A stretch of DNA of 64,000 nt, taken from the NCBI GenBank assembly GCA_947499505.1, contig CANMOQ010000001.1, positions 1,098,037-1,162,036 of the forward strand, given 5' to 3'. Shown one piece after another: positions 54,170 through 63,613 of the stretch (position 1 is its first letter; the number at the start of each line of letters is the position of its first letter). Made by a program: the position numbers and the translations under genes. Under the pieces are notes generated by a model. It had not been told where the DNA came from. It worked only from the letters and a program-made list of their open reading frames with translations, and searched no databases. Source of the DNA: an uncultured Erythrobacter sp. (GTDB lineage Bacteria > Pseudomonadota > Alphaproteobacteria > Sphingomonadales > Sphingomonadaceae).

Positions 54170-55390
54170 GTGAATTACGGAAACGTCTTCGATAAAGCGA
54201 TCGACCGCCTTCATGAGGAAGGTCGCTACCGCGTGTTCATCGATATCATGCGCAACAAGGGCGCATATCCCAACGCCCGGTGTTTCCATGGACACAATGG
54301 GCCAAAGCCGATCACGGTCTGGTGCTCCAATGATTATCTGGCGATGGGCCAGCACGAAAAAGTCATCACCGCGATGGAAGACGCGCTGCACGATGTGGGC
54401 GCAGGCTCTGGCGGCACCCGCAACATTGGCGGCAACACGCACTTCCATGTCGAGCTGGAGCGAGAGCTTGCAGACCTGCATGGCAAGGAAGGCGCGCTGA
54501 CCTTTACCAGCGGCTATGTCTCTAACGATGCGACGCTTTCCACGCTGGGCAAATTGCTGCCCGGCTGCGTGATTTTTTCTGACGCGCTCAACCATGCCAG
54601 CATGATTGCGGGCATCCGCAATTCTGGCTGTGAAAAACGGGTGTTCCGGCACAATGACATGGCACATTTGGAAGAGATGCTGGCCGCGGAAGATCACGAC
54701 ACACCCAAAGTGATCGCGTTTGAAAGCGTGTATTCGATGGACGGCGATGTCGCGCCCATCCACCAGATTTGCGACCTTGCCGAGAAATACAATGCCCTCA
54801 CCTACATCGACGAAGTGCATGCTGTCGGCATGTATGGCGAGCGTGGCGGCGGCATTTCAGAGCGTGATAAGGCCGCGCACCGGATCGACATTATCGAAGG
54901 CACTCTGGGCAAGGCATTCGGCGTGATGGGCGGCTATATTGCTGCTGACACGCGGGTGATCGACTGCATCCGCAGCTATGCCCCAGGTTTCATCTTCACC
55001 ACCTCGCTGTCGCCAGTGCTGGTCGCCGGCGTTCTCGCCTCGGTGAAGCACCTTAAGAACTCCAGCGAAGAGCGCGATGCGCAGCAAGCCAATGCTGAGC
55101 TGCTCAAGCAAAAGATGCGCGATGCGGGCCTACCCGTTATGGACAGCGTCACCCACATCGTACCGCTGATGGTTGGCGACCCTGTTCGCGCTAAGAAGAT
55201 CAGCGACGTCCTGCTCGCCGAATATGGCGTCTACGTGCAGCCAATCAATTTCCCCACTGTGCCGCGCGGGACAGAGCGGCTGCGTTTCACCCCCGGCCCG
55301 ATGCACACGGCGGAAATGATGGACGAGCTGACCGAGGCCTTGGTCGAGATCTGGGACCGGTTGGACATGGAATTGCGCCAAGCCGCTTAG
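54170..55390 (+). CDS. hemA: 5-aminolevulinate synthase
   Basis: 406 aa from a GTG at 54170. It condenses glycine with succinyl-CoA, the C4 route to heme and bacteriochlorophyll typical of alphaproteobacteria. Motifs: [65 protein letters not shown] Lys in [15 protein letters not shown]. The succinyl-CoA made by the mutase operon in this window is its substrate. Own promoter likely; 113 bp precede it, with a short GCCC/GGGC hairpin. Confidence 0.97.
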   Translation: MNYGNVFDKAIDRLHEEGRYRVFIDIMRNKGAYPNARCFHGHNGPKPITVWCSNDYLAMGQHEKVITAMEDALHDVGAGSGGTRNIGGNTHFHVELERELADLHGKEGALTFTSGYVSNDATLSTLGKLLPGCVIFSDALNHASMIAGIRNSGCEKRVFRHNDMAHLEEMLAAEDHDTPKVIAFESVYSMDGDVAPIHQICDLAEKYNALTYIDEVHAVGMYGERGGGISERDKAAHRIDIIEGTLGKAFGVMGGYIAADTRVIDCIRSYAPGFIFTTSLSPVLVAGVLASVKHLKNSSEERDAQQANAELLKQKMRDAGLPVMDSVTHIVPLMVGDPVRAKKISDVLLAEYGVYVQPINFPTVPRGTERLRFTPGPMHTAEMMDELTEALVEIWDRLDMELRQAA

Positions 55391-55482
55391 ACTGGGCAAC
55401 GGCGGCACCGCCGCGCCGTAACGTCCTTTGCTGTACTTCAGCAATGCGCTAGCACTCGCCTGGATCATCAGGAGAGAAATAC

Positions 55483-56175
55483 GTGAGCGGCAATCCCAAT
55501 CAGAAGTATGACGAAGTCGTGCTCGGCCGTCGGTCAATCCGAGGCTATCTTGATAAGCCGGTCCCGCAGGAACTGATTGAAGAGGTGCTGGCGATGGCAA
55601 TGCGCTCGCCCTCATCGATGAACACCCAGCCCTATCATTTCCACGTGATCACTGGCGAGCCGCTTGACCGGATCCGCAAAGGCAACACTGAGCGCATTCT
55701 AGCGGGGGAGCCGGACAGCCGCGAATTTCGCAAAGGCCACGCATTCGAAGGCGTCCACCGTGACCGGCAGGTTGGCTGCGCGATCCAATTGTTTGAAGCG
55801 ATGGGGATCGGACGCGAGGACAAGGAAAAACGGCAAGACTGGGTGCTGCGCGGCTTCCGCCAATTCGATGCACCCGTTTGCGTGATCGTGACTTACGATA
55901 AAGACCTGTCCGACGCTGATGACACCGTATTCGATTGCGGCGCTGTTACCACCGCGCTGGTCAATGCAGCTTGGAGCCGGGGCCTTGGCTGCGTGATCAA
56001 CAGCCAAGGGATCATGCAATCACCCGTCGTGCGCGAACATGCCAGCATTCCTGACGATCAGGTAATCATGAAAGCCGTCGCATTGGGTTGGCCCGACCCG
56101 GACTTTCCCGCAAACCCAGTAAAAATCACACGCCGCGAGGTTGCAGATGCAGCGAGGTTTGTGGGGTTTGATTGA
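55483..56175 (+). CDS. Nitroreductase family protein
   Basis: 230 aa from a GTG. FMN-binding family pattern: RRSIRGYLDKPVPQELIEEV, MRSPSSMNTQPYHFHVI and, near the end, NSQGIMQSPVVREHASIPD and ALGWPDPDFPANPVK. NAD(P)H-dependent, probably a homodimer, reducing nitro compounds or quinones; native substrate unknown. 92 bp after hemA. Confidence 0.92.
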   Translation: MSGNPNQKYDEVVLGRRSIRGYLDKPVPQELIEEVLAMAMRSPSSMNTQPYHFHVITGEPLDRIRKGNTERILAGEPDSREFRKGHAFEGVHRDRQVGCAIQLFEAMGIGREDKEKRQDWVLRGFRQFDAPVCVIVTYDKDLSDADDTVFDCGAVTTALVNAAWSRGLGCVINSQGIMQSPVVREHASIPDDQVIMKAVALGWPDPDFPANPVKITRREVADAARFVGFD

Positions 56176-56273
56176 TCAAGCACTATTGCTGGAGCTGGAA
56201 TGAGCCGTTTCTGAAGCTATTCAATAGGCAATCGCGCACGAACGATGAGCAAGAAGCTCACCACTGCGATCAG

Positions 56274-57815
56274 CTATCCTTTCCACAGCACTCGATAGAG
56301 ATCGAAACGGCGATCTTTCAGGTTTTGCACGGCGCCAGACTGCCTGCTGGTTAGCAAGCTTGTCAATGACAGGTCAGCAAGCGCGATTGTCTCTGTGTTA
56401 GGCGCCGTATCAGCGGCCACGCCGTCGCGCGCAAAAGGAAAATCTGACGGTGTCAGGATCGCACTCTCGGCATAGTGAATATCCATGTTCTCGACATTGG
56501 GAAGGTTCCCAACCACACCTGACATCACAACATAGCACTGGTTCTCGACAGCACGGGCCTGACAGCAATACCGCACTCTTAGATAGCCACGCCGTTCATC
56601 GGTGCAAAACGGCACGAATAGCAACATGGCACCCTGATCAACCAGATGCCGCGCCATTTCGGGAAATTCGCTATCGTAACAAATCATCACCCCGATAGGT
56701 CCGCAATCTGTCGGGATGGCTTCTGCGCCATAACCGCCTTTGATGTTCCACCAGCGAACCTCGCTTGGTGTCGGGTGCAGCTTGTCCTGCGTATAAACCG
56801 CGCCATTGCGCAAGAAAACGTAGGAAATATTGCGAATATCGCCGTTTTCCATTCTGGTGGGATGCGAACCGCCAATAATATTGATGTGATAAGAAACCGC
56901 GAGTTTTTCCATCACAGATTTAAATCGATCAGTATATTCCGCTATTTTTTCAATCGCTTGAGCCGGTTCCAGCTTCTCCTGTTCAAGCGACAATAGCTGC
57001 AGTGTAAACAACTCAGGGAAGGTTACGAAGTCTGCGCCATAATCTGCCGCAACATCGACGAAATATTCCACCTGCTCTTCAAATTCAGACTGTGACGCAA
57101 TTTTGCGCATTTGAAACTGTACGGTGGCGACACGCACCGTTTGGGGCAAACGATCATGCGGAGTCTGCGTTACAAGCTTTGCTTCCGCCGCAAGAGGGTT
57201 TTCCCAAAACATATGGATAGCATGACCGCCGGAGGCTTTGTCCGTCGGCATGTAATCTCTTAAGATCCCGAGTGGCACGAACCCCTGATTCAACTGAAAG
57301 TTGATCACTGGATCGCGAATTTGCTTGTTGAGTACAGCAGCCAGATAGTCTTCCGGCTCGGCATATTGTCGCTTGCGCCGGGCAAAGCCAGGCAACCTGC
57401 CCCCGAAAATAATGCCTTTCAGCCCGAGATGCTGGCAAAGTTCCCGGCGAACCCTGTAAAAGCGCAATCCAATGCGCAACCGCCGATATTCCGGGTCGAC
57501 ACAGACTTCCATGCCGTAAAGAATATCTCCCTCAGGATCATGCCGTACAGCAAATCCACCGCCAGTTATCTCTGCCCAGCTATGAGCTGCGAACGCCGTT
57601 TTCTCAGCTATCTGAAAAGTGGCACAATGACCAACGACCTTGCCCTCATATTCAGCCACCAATTGGCCGTCAGCGAAATTGTTGATTTGTCCGCGCACTT
57701 CCTGAGGGGTGTATCCTTCACCTTTCCCATAGATTTTGCGAGACAGGGCCGCGATTTTACTCGCATCCTCTAGCCCCGCCTTGCGGATTATTAGTTTTGG
57801 TTTTTCTGAGGTCAT
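56274..57815 (-). CDS. Bifunctional GNAT acetyltransferase / nitrilase-like hydrolase
   Basis: 513 aa from the ATG at 57815. An N-terminal GNAT domain (residues 1 to about 190: AALSRKIYGKGEGYTP, VCVDPEYRRLRIGLRFYRVR as acetyl-CoA loop) is fused to a C-terminal carbon-nitrogen hydrolase (about 225-490) with the triad Glu in FPELFT, Lys in QDKLHPTPSE and Cys in ICYDSEFPE. Fusions of this layout are known across proteobacteria; the substrate is unproven. It stands beside the polyamine genes, so a polyamine-like amide is possible. One hand-counted line (56821-56880) is 43% GC, below its neighbours. Confidence 0.9.
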   Translation of the reverse strand: MTSEKPKLIIRKAGLEDASKIAALSRKIYGKGEGYTPQEVRGQINNFADGQLVAEYEGKVVGHCATFQIAEKTAFAAHSWAEITGGGFAVRHDPEGDILYGMEVCVDPEYRRLRIGLRFYRVRRELCQHLGLKGIIFGGRLPGFARRKRQYAEPEDYLAAVLNKQIRDPVINFQLNQGFVPLGILRDYMPTDKASGGHAIHMFWENPLAAEAKLVTQTPHDRLPQTVRVATVQFQMRKIASQSEFEEQVEYFVDVAADYGADFVTFPELFTLQLLSLEQEKLEPAQAIEKIAEYTDRFKSVMEKLAVSYHINIIGGSHPTRMENGDIRNISYVFLRNGAVYTQDKLHPTPSEVRWWNIKGGYGAEAIPTDCGPIGVMICYDSEFPEMARHLVDQGAMLLFVPFCTDERRGYLRVRYCCQARAVENQCYVVMSGVVGNLPNVENMDIHYAESAILTPSDFPFARDGVAADTAPNTETIALADLSLTSLLTSRQSGAVQNLKDRRFDLYRVLWKG

Positions 57816-57998
57816 AAGCAATGATTAGCGACGCTTGATAGAACAGGGAAATTTTCTGCAGGATAGCATCGGAGCAACCCAACCTTTCGGACATCACCAC
57901 AACACGCTGGAGCTGAGTGGATACTGAAAACTGAATCCACATCGAGCGGCACAAACTAATCGGCCAAGTGATGAAAAATCAGACAATCTTCAAAGAGC

Positions 57999-59219
57999 TT
58001 ACAACAAGCTCACCACATTGTCCGCATCAGGACGCACGCGGTCGCCGCGGAACAGGCTCAGCATTGGTTCGTCGGCAACGGTAAATTCTTCCGCATTGCC
58101 AAAGCCGTTAAAGCCGGTTTTCATCGCGGCGCCGTAAGCTCCGATCATGCCGATCTCGATATAATCGCCGGCCTGAATATCGCCGGGCAGCGGGAATGGC
58201 CCCTGCATGTAATCCGCATCATCGCAGGTCGGCCCGTAAAAGGCGAAATCGACCTCTGGATCCCGCAGGTTGTCGGCCAGCGCCTTCACTGGGAAACGCC
58301 AATCCACATGCGCCGCATCATACAGCGCGCCATATGCGCCATCATTGATGAACAGCTCTTCGCCGCGGCGCTTATCGACTTGCACCACAAGCGACGAATA
58401 CTCCGCCGCCAGCGCCCTGCCCGGCTCGCACCAAAGCTCCGCATTATAGGCAATCGGCAGCGCTTCAAAATGCTGCGAAATCAGCGCGAAATAATCCTCC
58501 AAAGGAGGCGGCTCCATGCCGGGGTAGATGCTGGGAAAACCACCGCCGACGTCGATCATATCGACAACCACGCTGGCATCAGCAATCGCGGCACGGGTAC
58601 GATCCAGCGCCTGGACAAAGGCAAACGGGGTCATCGCCTGACTGCCAACGTGGAAACACACACCCAGCCAGTCGCAATGCTGGCGCGCTTCCTGAAGCAA
58701 CGCCGGAGCCTCTAGCAGATCGCAGCCAAACTTGCTCGCCAGGCTCAGCTCAGAATACTCGCTGGAGACGCGCAAACGCACGCACAGCCGCAAATCATCC
58801 GCCGCCACGCCCGTCTCTGGGTTGCGGCAGGCCTCAACGATCTTGTGCAGTTCTTCGGCGGTGTCGAGGCTGAACGTGCGCACTTTGTGCGTGTGATAGG
58901 CCTCTGCAATCGCACGGCGCGTCTTAATCGGGTGCATGAAGCACAACTCCGCCTCGGGCAGTTCTGCACGGACCAAACGCACCTCGGCAATGGATGCGAC
59001 GTCGTAATGCGTCACATTCGCTTCCCACAGCACGCGTAAGAGCGACGGCGCGGGATTGGCTTTCACGGCATAGAGCGTCTTGCCCGGAAACTTCTCTGTG
59101 AAGAATCGAGCCGCGCGAAGGGCCGCATGCGGGCGGTTCAGGATAATCGGTTCGTCAGGCGAAACCGCGCTGACTACCGCCGCTGCATCGGAAAAAATCT
59201 CATCGGGATAGCTGTGCAA
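57999..59219 (-). CDS. odc: Ornithine (lysine/ornithine) decarboxylase, PLP type III fold
   Basis: 406 aa from a TTG at 59219; no later in-frame ATG is near enough. The eukaryote-like alanine-racemase-fold ODC: PLP Lys in TLYAVKANPAPSLL, CFHVGSQAMTPFAF, GGGFPSIYPGMEPP, and the closing GPTCDDADYM with Cys-Asp of the partner active site. It makes putrescine for the polyamine cluster to the right. It carries a speF-like leader and a promoter palindrome. The weak TTG start would also keep translation low. Confidence 0.93.
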   Translation of the reverse strand: MHSYPDEIFSDAAAVVSAVSPDEPIILNRPHAALRAARFFTEKFPGKTLYAVKANPAPSLLRVLWEANVTHYDVASIAEVRLVRAELPEAELCFMHPIKTRRAIAEAYHTHKVRTFSLDTAEELHKIVEACRNPETGVAADDLRLCVRLRVSSEYSELSLASKFGCDLLEAPALLQEARQHCDWLGVCFHVGSQAMTPFAFVQALDRTRAAIADASVVVDMIDVGGGFPSIYPGMEPPPLEDYFALISQHFEALPIAYNAELWCEPGRALAAEYSSLVVQVDKRRGEELFINDGAYGALYDAAHVDWRFPVKALADNLRDPEVDFAFYGPTCDDADYMQGPFPLPGDIQAGDYIEIGMIGAYGAAMKTGFNGFGNAEEFTVADEPMLSLFRGDRVRPDADNVVSLL

Positions 59220-59340
59220 CTCAAGGGACCCCCAGAAGGATGCGGATCAAGCCAAGGGCCTAACCCAGGTTCTGAACAAGGCTGCCTTACGGTCTTGCGA
59301 TCAAGAGTCCCCGCCCTCCTAAGAGGGATCGGCAGCGGAA
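59220..59340 (-). ncRNA. speF-like leader RNA of the ornithine decarboxylase gene
   Basis: The 120-nt 5' region of odc has short conserved-looking segments on the minus strand: GATCGCAAGACCGTAAGGCA, CAGAACCTGGGTTAGGCCC and a C-rich hairpin GATCCCTCTTAGGAGGGCG. This resembles the alphaproteobacterial speF leader element known upstream of ornithine decarboxylases. The transcription start is inferred near 59339 from the promoter below. No covariance model could be run. Confidence 0.6.
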
Positions 59341-59371
59341 GCGCGCATATAAGCCTTAATCGCGCTTCCGC
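59335..59371 (-). promoter_or_regulatory. Odc promoter with an 11-bp inverted repeat
   Basis: GCGGAAGCGCG (59335-59345) and CGCGCTTCCGC (59361-59371) are perfect inverted arms with a 15-bp spacer. On the minus strand TTGCGG (59373-59368) and TATATG (59351-59346) sit 16 bp apart as -35 and -10 boxes, so the arms overlap the -35 and the bases just after the -10. This looks like a repressor operator over the promoter. Confidence 0.55.
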
Positions 59372-59425
59372 AACTCAAAATGTGCATAGAGGCAGACGGT
59401 TCCTGCCCGTCCCTACGCCTGCAGT

Positions 59426-59998
59426 CTAAAACGCAACTTGCGGAGCCTGATCGACAGTGCCCTTCTCGCTATCATCGAGACGATGGAAATCCGCCTCTTT
59501 GAAGCCGAGCATCCCAGCGAAGAGAACAGCCGGGAAGCTTTCACGCGCTGAGTTGAACTGGGCCGCAGCGGCATTGAGCGCACGGCGAGCAGCCGCAAGC
59601 TTATCTTCTGTCTCAGCCAGCTCGCGCTGAAGCTCTTGGAAGTTGGTGTTCGCCTTGAGGTCTGGATAGGCCTCACCCAGCGCCAGCAAGCGATCGAGCG
59701 AGAGTTTCAGCTGTTGCTCGCTGCCAGATGTCGGCTCACCAGAAGCGGCGGCATTGCGCGCGCTAATGACGCTGTCGAGCGTCTCTTTCTCGTGGCTGGC
59801 ATAACCCTGAACAGTGCTGACCAGGTTGGGGATCAAATCGTGGCGTTGGCGCAATTGGGCATCAATGTCGGCCACGCCTTGGCGCACGTTCTGACGCAAA
59901 GCGACCAGCCGGTTGTAGATCCCAATAACGAGCAAAACCGCGCCAACCGCGATAACCACAATTGCCGATGTCCAAAACCATCCAAAAATCTCGACCAT
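59426..59998 (-). CDS. lemA: LemA family protein
   Basis: 190 aa. One N-terminal transmembrane helix (residues 9-28, TSAIVVIAVGAVLLVIGIYN) followed by a long helical domain: NVRQGVADIDAQLRQRHDLI, then LVSTVQGYASHEK, TNFQELQRELAETEDKLAAA, ending near FKEADFH. These are the LemA hallmarks; most of the protein would lie in the cytosol or periplasm as a helical bundle. Function is little understood. Paired with the DUF3137 gene that diverges 112 bp away. Confidence 0.93.
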   Translation of the reverse strand: MVEIFGWFWTSAIVVIAVGAVLLVIGIYNRLVALRQNVRQGVADIDAQLRQRHDLIPNLVSTVQGYASHEKETLDSVISARNAAASGEPTSGSEQQLKLSLDRLLALGEAYPDLKANTNFQELQRELAETEDKLAAARRALNAAAAQFNSARESFPAVLFAGMLGFKEADFHRLDDSEKGTVDQAPQVAF

Positions 59999-60110
59999 CT
60001 CACACCTCTTTCTTAACTGTATATTCCTATATTAACGTCAAATAGTTAAGGGTTAGCGACGAAGCCGCGGGGCCTCGCGCGGCAAATGGTTAAGGGAGTA
60101 AAGCGTAGCG

Positions 60111-61160
60111 ATGCGTGCCGATGTTAACAAGCTGATGGGCGGGGAGCTGGGTAGCTGGCTCGACGCACAGCAAGGCATGCGCACCGAAGCGAAAGAGAAA
60201 GCCTCAAGCCGCGGCGTGACATCCGCCTTTATCCTACTGCCCTTGCTGGCGCTCTTATGGTTTGGTCCAAACTGGGGCTTCTCGATCAAGGCCATGATCA
60301 CAGCATTCGCTGGGGTCGCCGCTGGCGGCTGGGCTTACGCCCCGATCCAACAGGCAAAAAAAGAGATCAAAATCGGCATCAATTCCGCCATCGCAGGCGA
60401 ACTGGGCGTGCATTACGACCATGACGTCGAACCGGGCGATGAGTTTGAAGCTGCCAAGCAATACGGGCTCGTGCCTCACTACAATCGCGATGGCTTTGAA
60501 GACCAATGGTTTGGCGAAGTGAAAGGCCACGATTTTCGCCTTTACGAGGCACATTTGGAACAGCGCAAAGGCTCTGGAAAAAACAAGCGCTGGGTGACAG
60601 TGTTTCGCGGCGCAATCATCCAGATGGAGTTTGGCCGCCGGTTCCATTCAACGACGCTGCTGCAGCGCGCTGGCAAGCATAAGAAGTGGTTTGGCCTGGG
60701 AGGGCGCGCTGACCATGCAAGCTTTGACGGACACCGGCTGGATTATGTCGATCAAGTCCACCCCGCCTTCGAAGACGTGTTTGAAGTGTGGAGCGATGAT
60801 CAGGTCGAGGCCCGCACACTCGTAGATCCGACTTACGTTGAGCACCTGATCGGGATTGAACGAGCATTCTCTGGCGATGCTGTTCGCGCGATCTTTCGCA
60901 AGGGCGAAATGATCATCGCGGTTGAAAGCGGAAATCTGTTTGAAAGCGGCAGCATCGACGCAACTGGTGACCGCGAGCGCGCGGAAGAAACCGCCAAACA
61001 ATTTGCCTCCCTCGCTCAACTGGCCATGGCCATCAACAAAACCGAGCGCGGTCATAGAAGCACGGATCCCAGCTCTGGCGGGGTTGTTGTCGATGATGCG
61101 CGCAATCTGGGCGCTAGCAGCTCCGCAGTGGGCGGCGGGTTTGGCCGCAAGGGCCTGTAA
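60111..61160 (+). CDS. DUF3137 family membrane protein
   Basis: 349 aa with two transmembrane segments near residues 38-54 and 60-78 (FILLPLLALLWFGPNWGFS, IKAMITAFAGVAAGGWAYAP), then a soluble region: GLVPHYNRDGFEDQWFGEVK, FRGAIIQMEFGRRF, and FEVWSDDQVEARTLVDPTYV. This is the DUF3137 layout, known for adjacency to lemA. A Gly/Ser-rich C-terminal tail follows. Function unknown. Confidence 0.85.
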   Translation: MRADVNKLMGGELGSWLDAQQGMRTEAKEKASSRGVTSAFILLPLLALLWFGPNWGFSIKAMITAFAGVAAGGWAYAPIQQAKKEIKIGINSAIAGELGVHYDHDVEPGDEFEAAKQYGLVPHYNRDGFEDQWFGEVKGHDFRLYEAHLEQRKGSGKNKRWVTVFRGAIIQMEFGRRFHSTTLLQRAGKHKKWFGLGGRADHASFDGHRLDYVDQVHPAFEDVFEVWSDDQVEARTLVDPTYVEHLIGIERAFSGDAVRAIFRKGEMIIAVESGNLFESGSIDATGDRERAEETAKQFASLAQLAMAINKTERGHRSTDPSSGGVVVDDARNLGASSSAVGGGFGRKGL

Positions 61161-61164
61161 GCCA

Positions 61165-62343
61165 TCAGCTCAAACGCTCTTTGAAGTCCTCATACTCAAA
61201 CCGTTTCACGCACTCCAAATTATCCGTCTCACTGTCCCACAGCCAAATGCTGGGTAGCTGCACGCCGTTGAAGGTGTTCGTCTTCACCATGGAATAATGC
61301 GCCTGATCGAGAAATGCGAAACGCGCGCCAGGGTCGGCCTTTACCGGCAGGCGATAGTCACCAATCACATCCCCGGCGAGACATGACGGCCCGCCAAGAC
61401 GAATGGGCACGCTCTCGTCCTGAAGTTCGCCAAGCATCGCCGGGCGATACGGCGCCTCCAGCACATCGGGCATATGGCAGGTGGCCGACACATCGGTGAT
61501 CCCAATCGGCACTTCGTTAAAGCCCGTATCGAGCAAAGTTCCGACCAATATTCCGGCATCAAGCGCAATCGCTTCGCCCGGCTCAAGGTAAATCTCTGCG
61601 CCTGTGTCTTCGCGGGCGTCTTTGAGCAATTGGGTCAACGCATCGCGCTCATAATCTGCTCGCGTGATATGGTGCCCGCCGCCCATATTGATCCATTTGA
61701 GTTGGCCGAAAAATGGCTCAATCGCATCGAACACCCGGTCCCACGTGCGCTGCAATGGCTCAAAGGTCTGCTCACACAGATTATGAAAGTGGATCCCATC
61801 CACGCCCTGCATATGCTCTTCGGTAAGCTGGTCGATTGGAAAGCCAAGCCGCGAGCCGGGCGCGCTGGGGTCATATTTGGCAACTTCCCCGGTCTGCACC
61901 ATCGGATTGATGCGCAGGCCCACATCAACATCGCCACCCGTGTGCCGAGCATGCTCCAGGATGACAGCCGCGCGGGCCATCTGTGTCGGCGAATTGAAGA
62001 TCACATGATCAGAAAGTCGGCAGATTTCTTCCAGCTCATCCGGCTTGTATGCGGGGGAATAGGTTGCGATCTCGCCATCGTAATACTCACTCGCCAGGCG
62101 AGCTTCCCACAGACCGCTGCATGTAGCCCCATCGAGATACTCACCAATCAGCGGGGCAACCGCATGCATCGAAAACGCCTTCAGCGCCGCCAGCACTTTG
62201 ATATCCGCCTCATCGCGAATTTCCGCCAGCACCTGACAGTTCGCGCGCAGCTTGACCGCATCCACCACGAACGCAGGGCTTTCAACGCGGCTCAAATCAA
62301 AATGGGCGAAAGCGCCCGGATCACCGGCTTGCGTTTGCATCAA
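61165..62343 (-). CDS. nspC: Carboxynorspermidine/carboxyspermidine decarboxylase
   Basis: 392 aa of the alanine-racemase-fold decarboxylase family: PLP Lys in VLAALKAFSMHAVAPL, CSGLWEARLASEYYDGE, INMGGGHHITRADYE, YLEPGEAIALDAGILV and the C-terminal GGPSCLAGDVIGDY. It decarboxylates carboxy(nor)spermidine to (nor)spermidine. Its ATG overlaps the stop of the dehydrogenase gene (ATGA), giving a two-gene unit. Together with ODC this is the aspartate-semialdehyde route to spermidine or a homologue. Confidence 0.95.
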   Translation of the reverse strand: MMQTQAGDPGAFAHFDLSRVESPAFVVDAVKLRANCQVLAEIRDEADIKVLAALKAFSMHAVAPLIGEYLDGATCSGLWEARLASEYYDGEIATYSPAYKPDELEEICRLSDHVIFNSPTQMARAAVILEHARHTGGDVDVGLRINPMVQTGEVAKYDPSAPGSRLGFPIDQLTEEHMQGVDGIHFHNLCEQTFEPLQRTWDRVFDAIEPFFGQLKWINMGGGHHITRADYERDALTQLLKDAREDTGAEIYLEPGEAIALDAGILVGTLLDTGFNEVPIGITDVSATCHMPDVLEAPYRPAMLGELQDESVPIRLGGPSCLAGDVIGDYRLPVKADPGARFAFLDQAHYSMVKTNTFNGVQLPSIWLWDSETDNLECVKRFEYEDFKERLS

Positions 62344-63551
62344 AAATCAACCGGTCCGCCGAGCTCTTTCACGTTCCAAGGAAGGCCATGCGCATTGAGC
62401 ATCTCCATGAAGGGATCGGGGTCCATTTGCTCCATATTGAACACGCCCTCTCCTGACCAAGTGCTCTGAAGCATCATCGCGCTGCCAATCATCGCGGGCA
62501 CGCCAGTCGTGTAGCTCACGCCCTGATTGCCGGTCTCTTCGTAGGCTGCTTCGTGGCTGCAAATGTTGTTGATGTAAAACGTCTTCTCGCCTGAACCATC
62601 CAAGGCCTCGCCGGTTGCGATCACACCGATATTGGTGTTGCCTGTCGTGCTCTCGCCCAATGTCTCTGGCTTGGGTAAAACGGCGGCGAGGAATTGCAGC
62701 GGGATGATTGCCTTGCCCTGGTATTTTATCGGCTCGATCCCGGTCATACCGACATTTTGCAGCACAGTGAGGTGTTTGATGTATTCATCGCCAAAGGTCA
62801 TCCAGAACCGCGCGCGCTCTAGCTCGGGGATGAATTTTGAGAGGCTTTCCAGCTCCTCGTGATACATCAGATAAGCATTGCGCGGGCCGACCGCTTCAAA
62901 GTCGAACTCGGTCTTTACCTGCATCGCAGGGGTTTCGACCCAGTCGCCATTTTCCCAATGCCGCGCAGGAGCAGTCACTTCGCGAATGTTGATCTCTGGG
63001 TTGAAGTTGGTCGCGAACGCCTGACCATGATCGCCGCCATTGCAATCCAAAATGTCGAGCTGGCGGATGGTCTTCAGCTTGTGCTTGCGCAGCCACATTG
63101 TGAAAACGCTCGTCACCCCAGGGTCAAAGCCAGAGCCGAGCAGCGCCATGATGCCAACCTCTTTGAAGCGGTCGTGATAGGCCCATTGCCAATGATATTC
63201 GAACTTGGCCTCGTCCTTTGGCTCGTAATTGGCAGTGTCGAGATAATGCACACCCGTTTCTAGGCAGGCATCCATGATCGGCAGATCTTGATAAGGCAGA
63301 GCGAGATTGACGACGAGGCTCGGCTTAACCTGACGGATCAGATTGACCATCGCAGGCACTTCTTCCGCATCAATCTCGTAAGTGCTGACATTTGCGCCCT
63401 CGCGCTGCTTCACACTCGCGGCAACCGCATCGCATTTCGACTTCGTCCGGCTGGCCAGATGAATATCGGTGAAGATATCGCCAAGCTGAGCCATCTTGTG
63501 AACGCACACCGAGCTGACCCCGCCTGCTCCGATTACCAAAACTGTCGACAT
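62340..63551 (-). CDS. Carboxyspermidine dehydrogenase (saccharopine dehydrogenase-like)
   Basis: 403 aa. Rossmann loop VLVIGAGGVSSVCVHKMAQ at residues 4-22, then LVVNLALPYQDLPIMDACLE, GVHYLDTANYEPKDE and LLGSGFDPGVTSVFT, typical of the saccharopine-dehydrogenase fold. Joined to nspC, it is expected to make carboxyspermidine from putrescine and aspartate semialdehyde with NADPH. It stands first in the transcript, divergent from the dehydratase at the right edge. Confidence 0.93.
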   Translation of the reverse strand: MSTVLVIGAGGVSSVCVHKMAQLGDIFTDIHLASRTKSKCDAVAASVKQREGANVSTYEIDAEEVPAMVNLIRQVKPSLVVNLALPYQDLPIMDACLETGVHYLDTANYEPKDEAKFEYHWQWAYHDRFKEVGIMALLGSGFDPGVTSVFTMWLRKHKLKTIRQLDILDCNGGDHGQAFATNFNPEINIREVTAPARHWENGDWVETPAMQVKTEFDFEAVGPRNAYLMYHEELESLSKFIPELERARFWMTFGDEYIKHLTVLQNVGMTGIEPIKYQGKAIIPLQFLAAVLPKPETLGESTTGNTNIGVIATGEALDGSGEKTFYINNICSHEAAYEETGNQGVSYTTGVPAMIGSAMMLQSTWSGEGVFNMEQMDPDPFMEMLNAHGLPWNVKELGGPVDF

Positions 63552-63613
63552 AATAACGGCCTTTCAAATTCGAATCTTGTGCGCGCTCTAGTGCAATGCG
63601 CTATGGCCGACAA

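Noticed and set aside
54128..54820. 230-aa minus-strand frame over hemA
   Set aside because: Shadow of the 5-aminolevulinate synthase gene.
56172..56354. 60-aa plus-strand frame after the nitroreductase
   Set aside because: Overlaps the end of the GNAT-nitrilase gene, begins with TTG and has no recognisable sequence.
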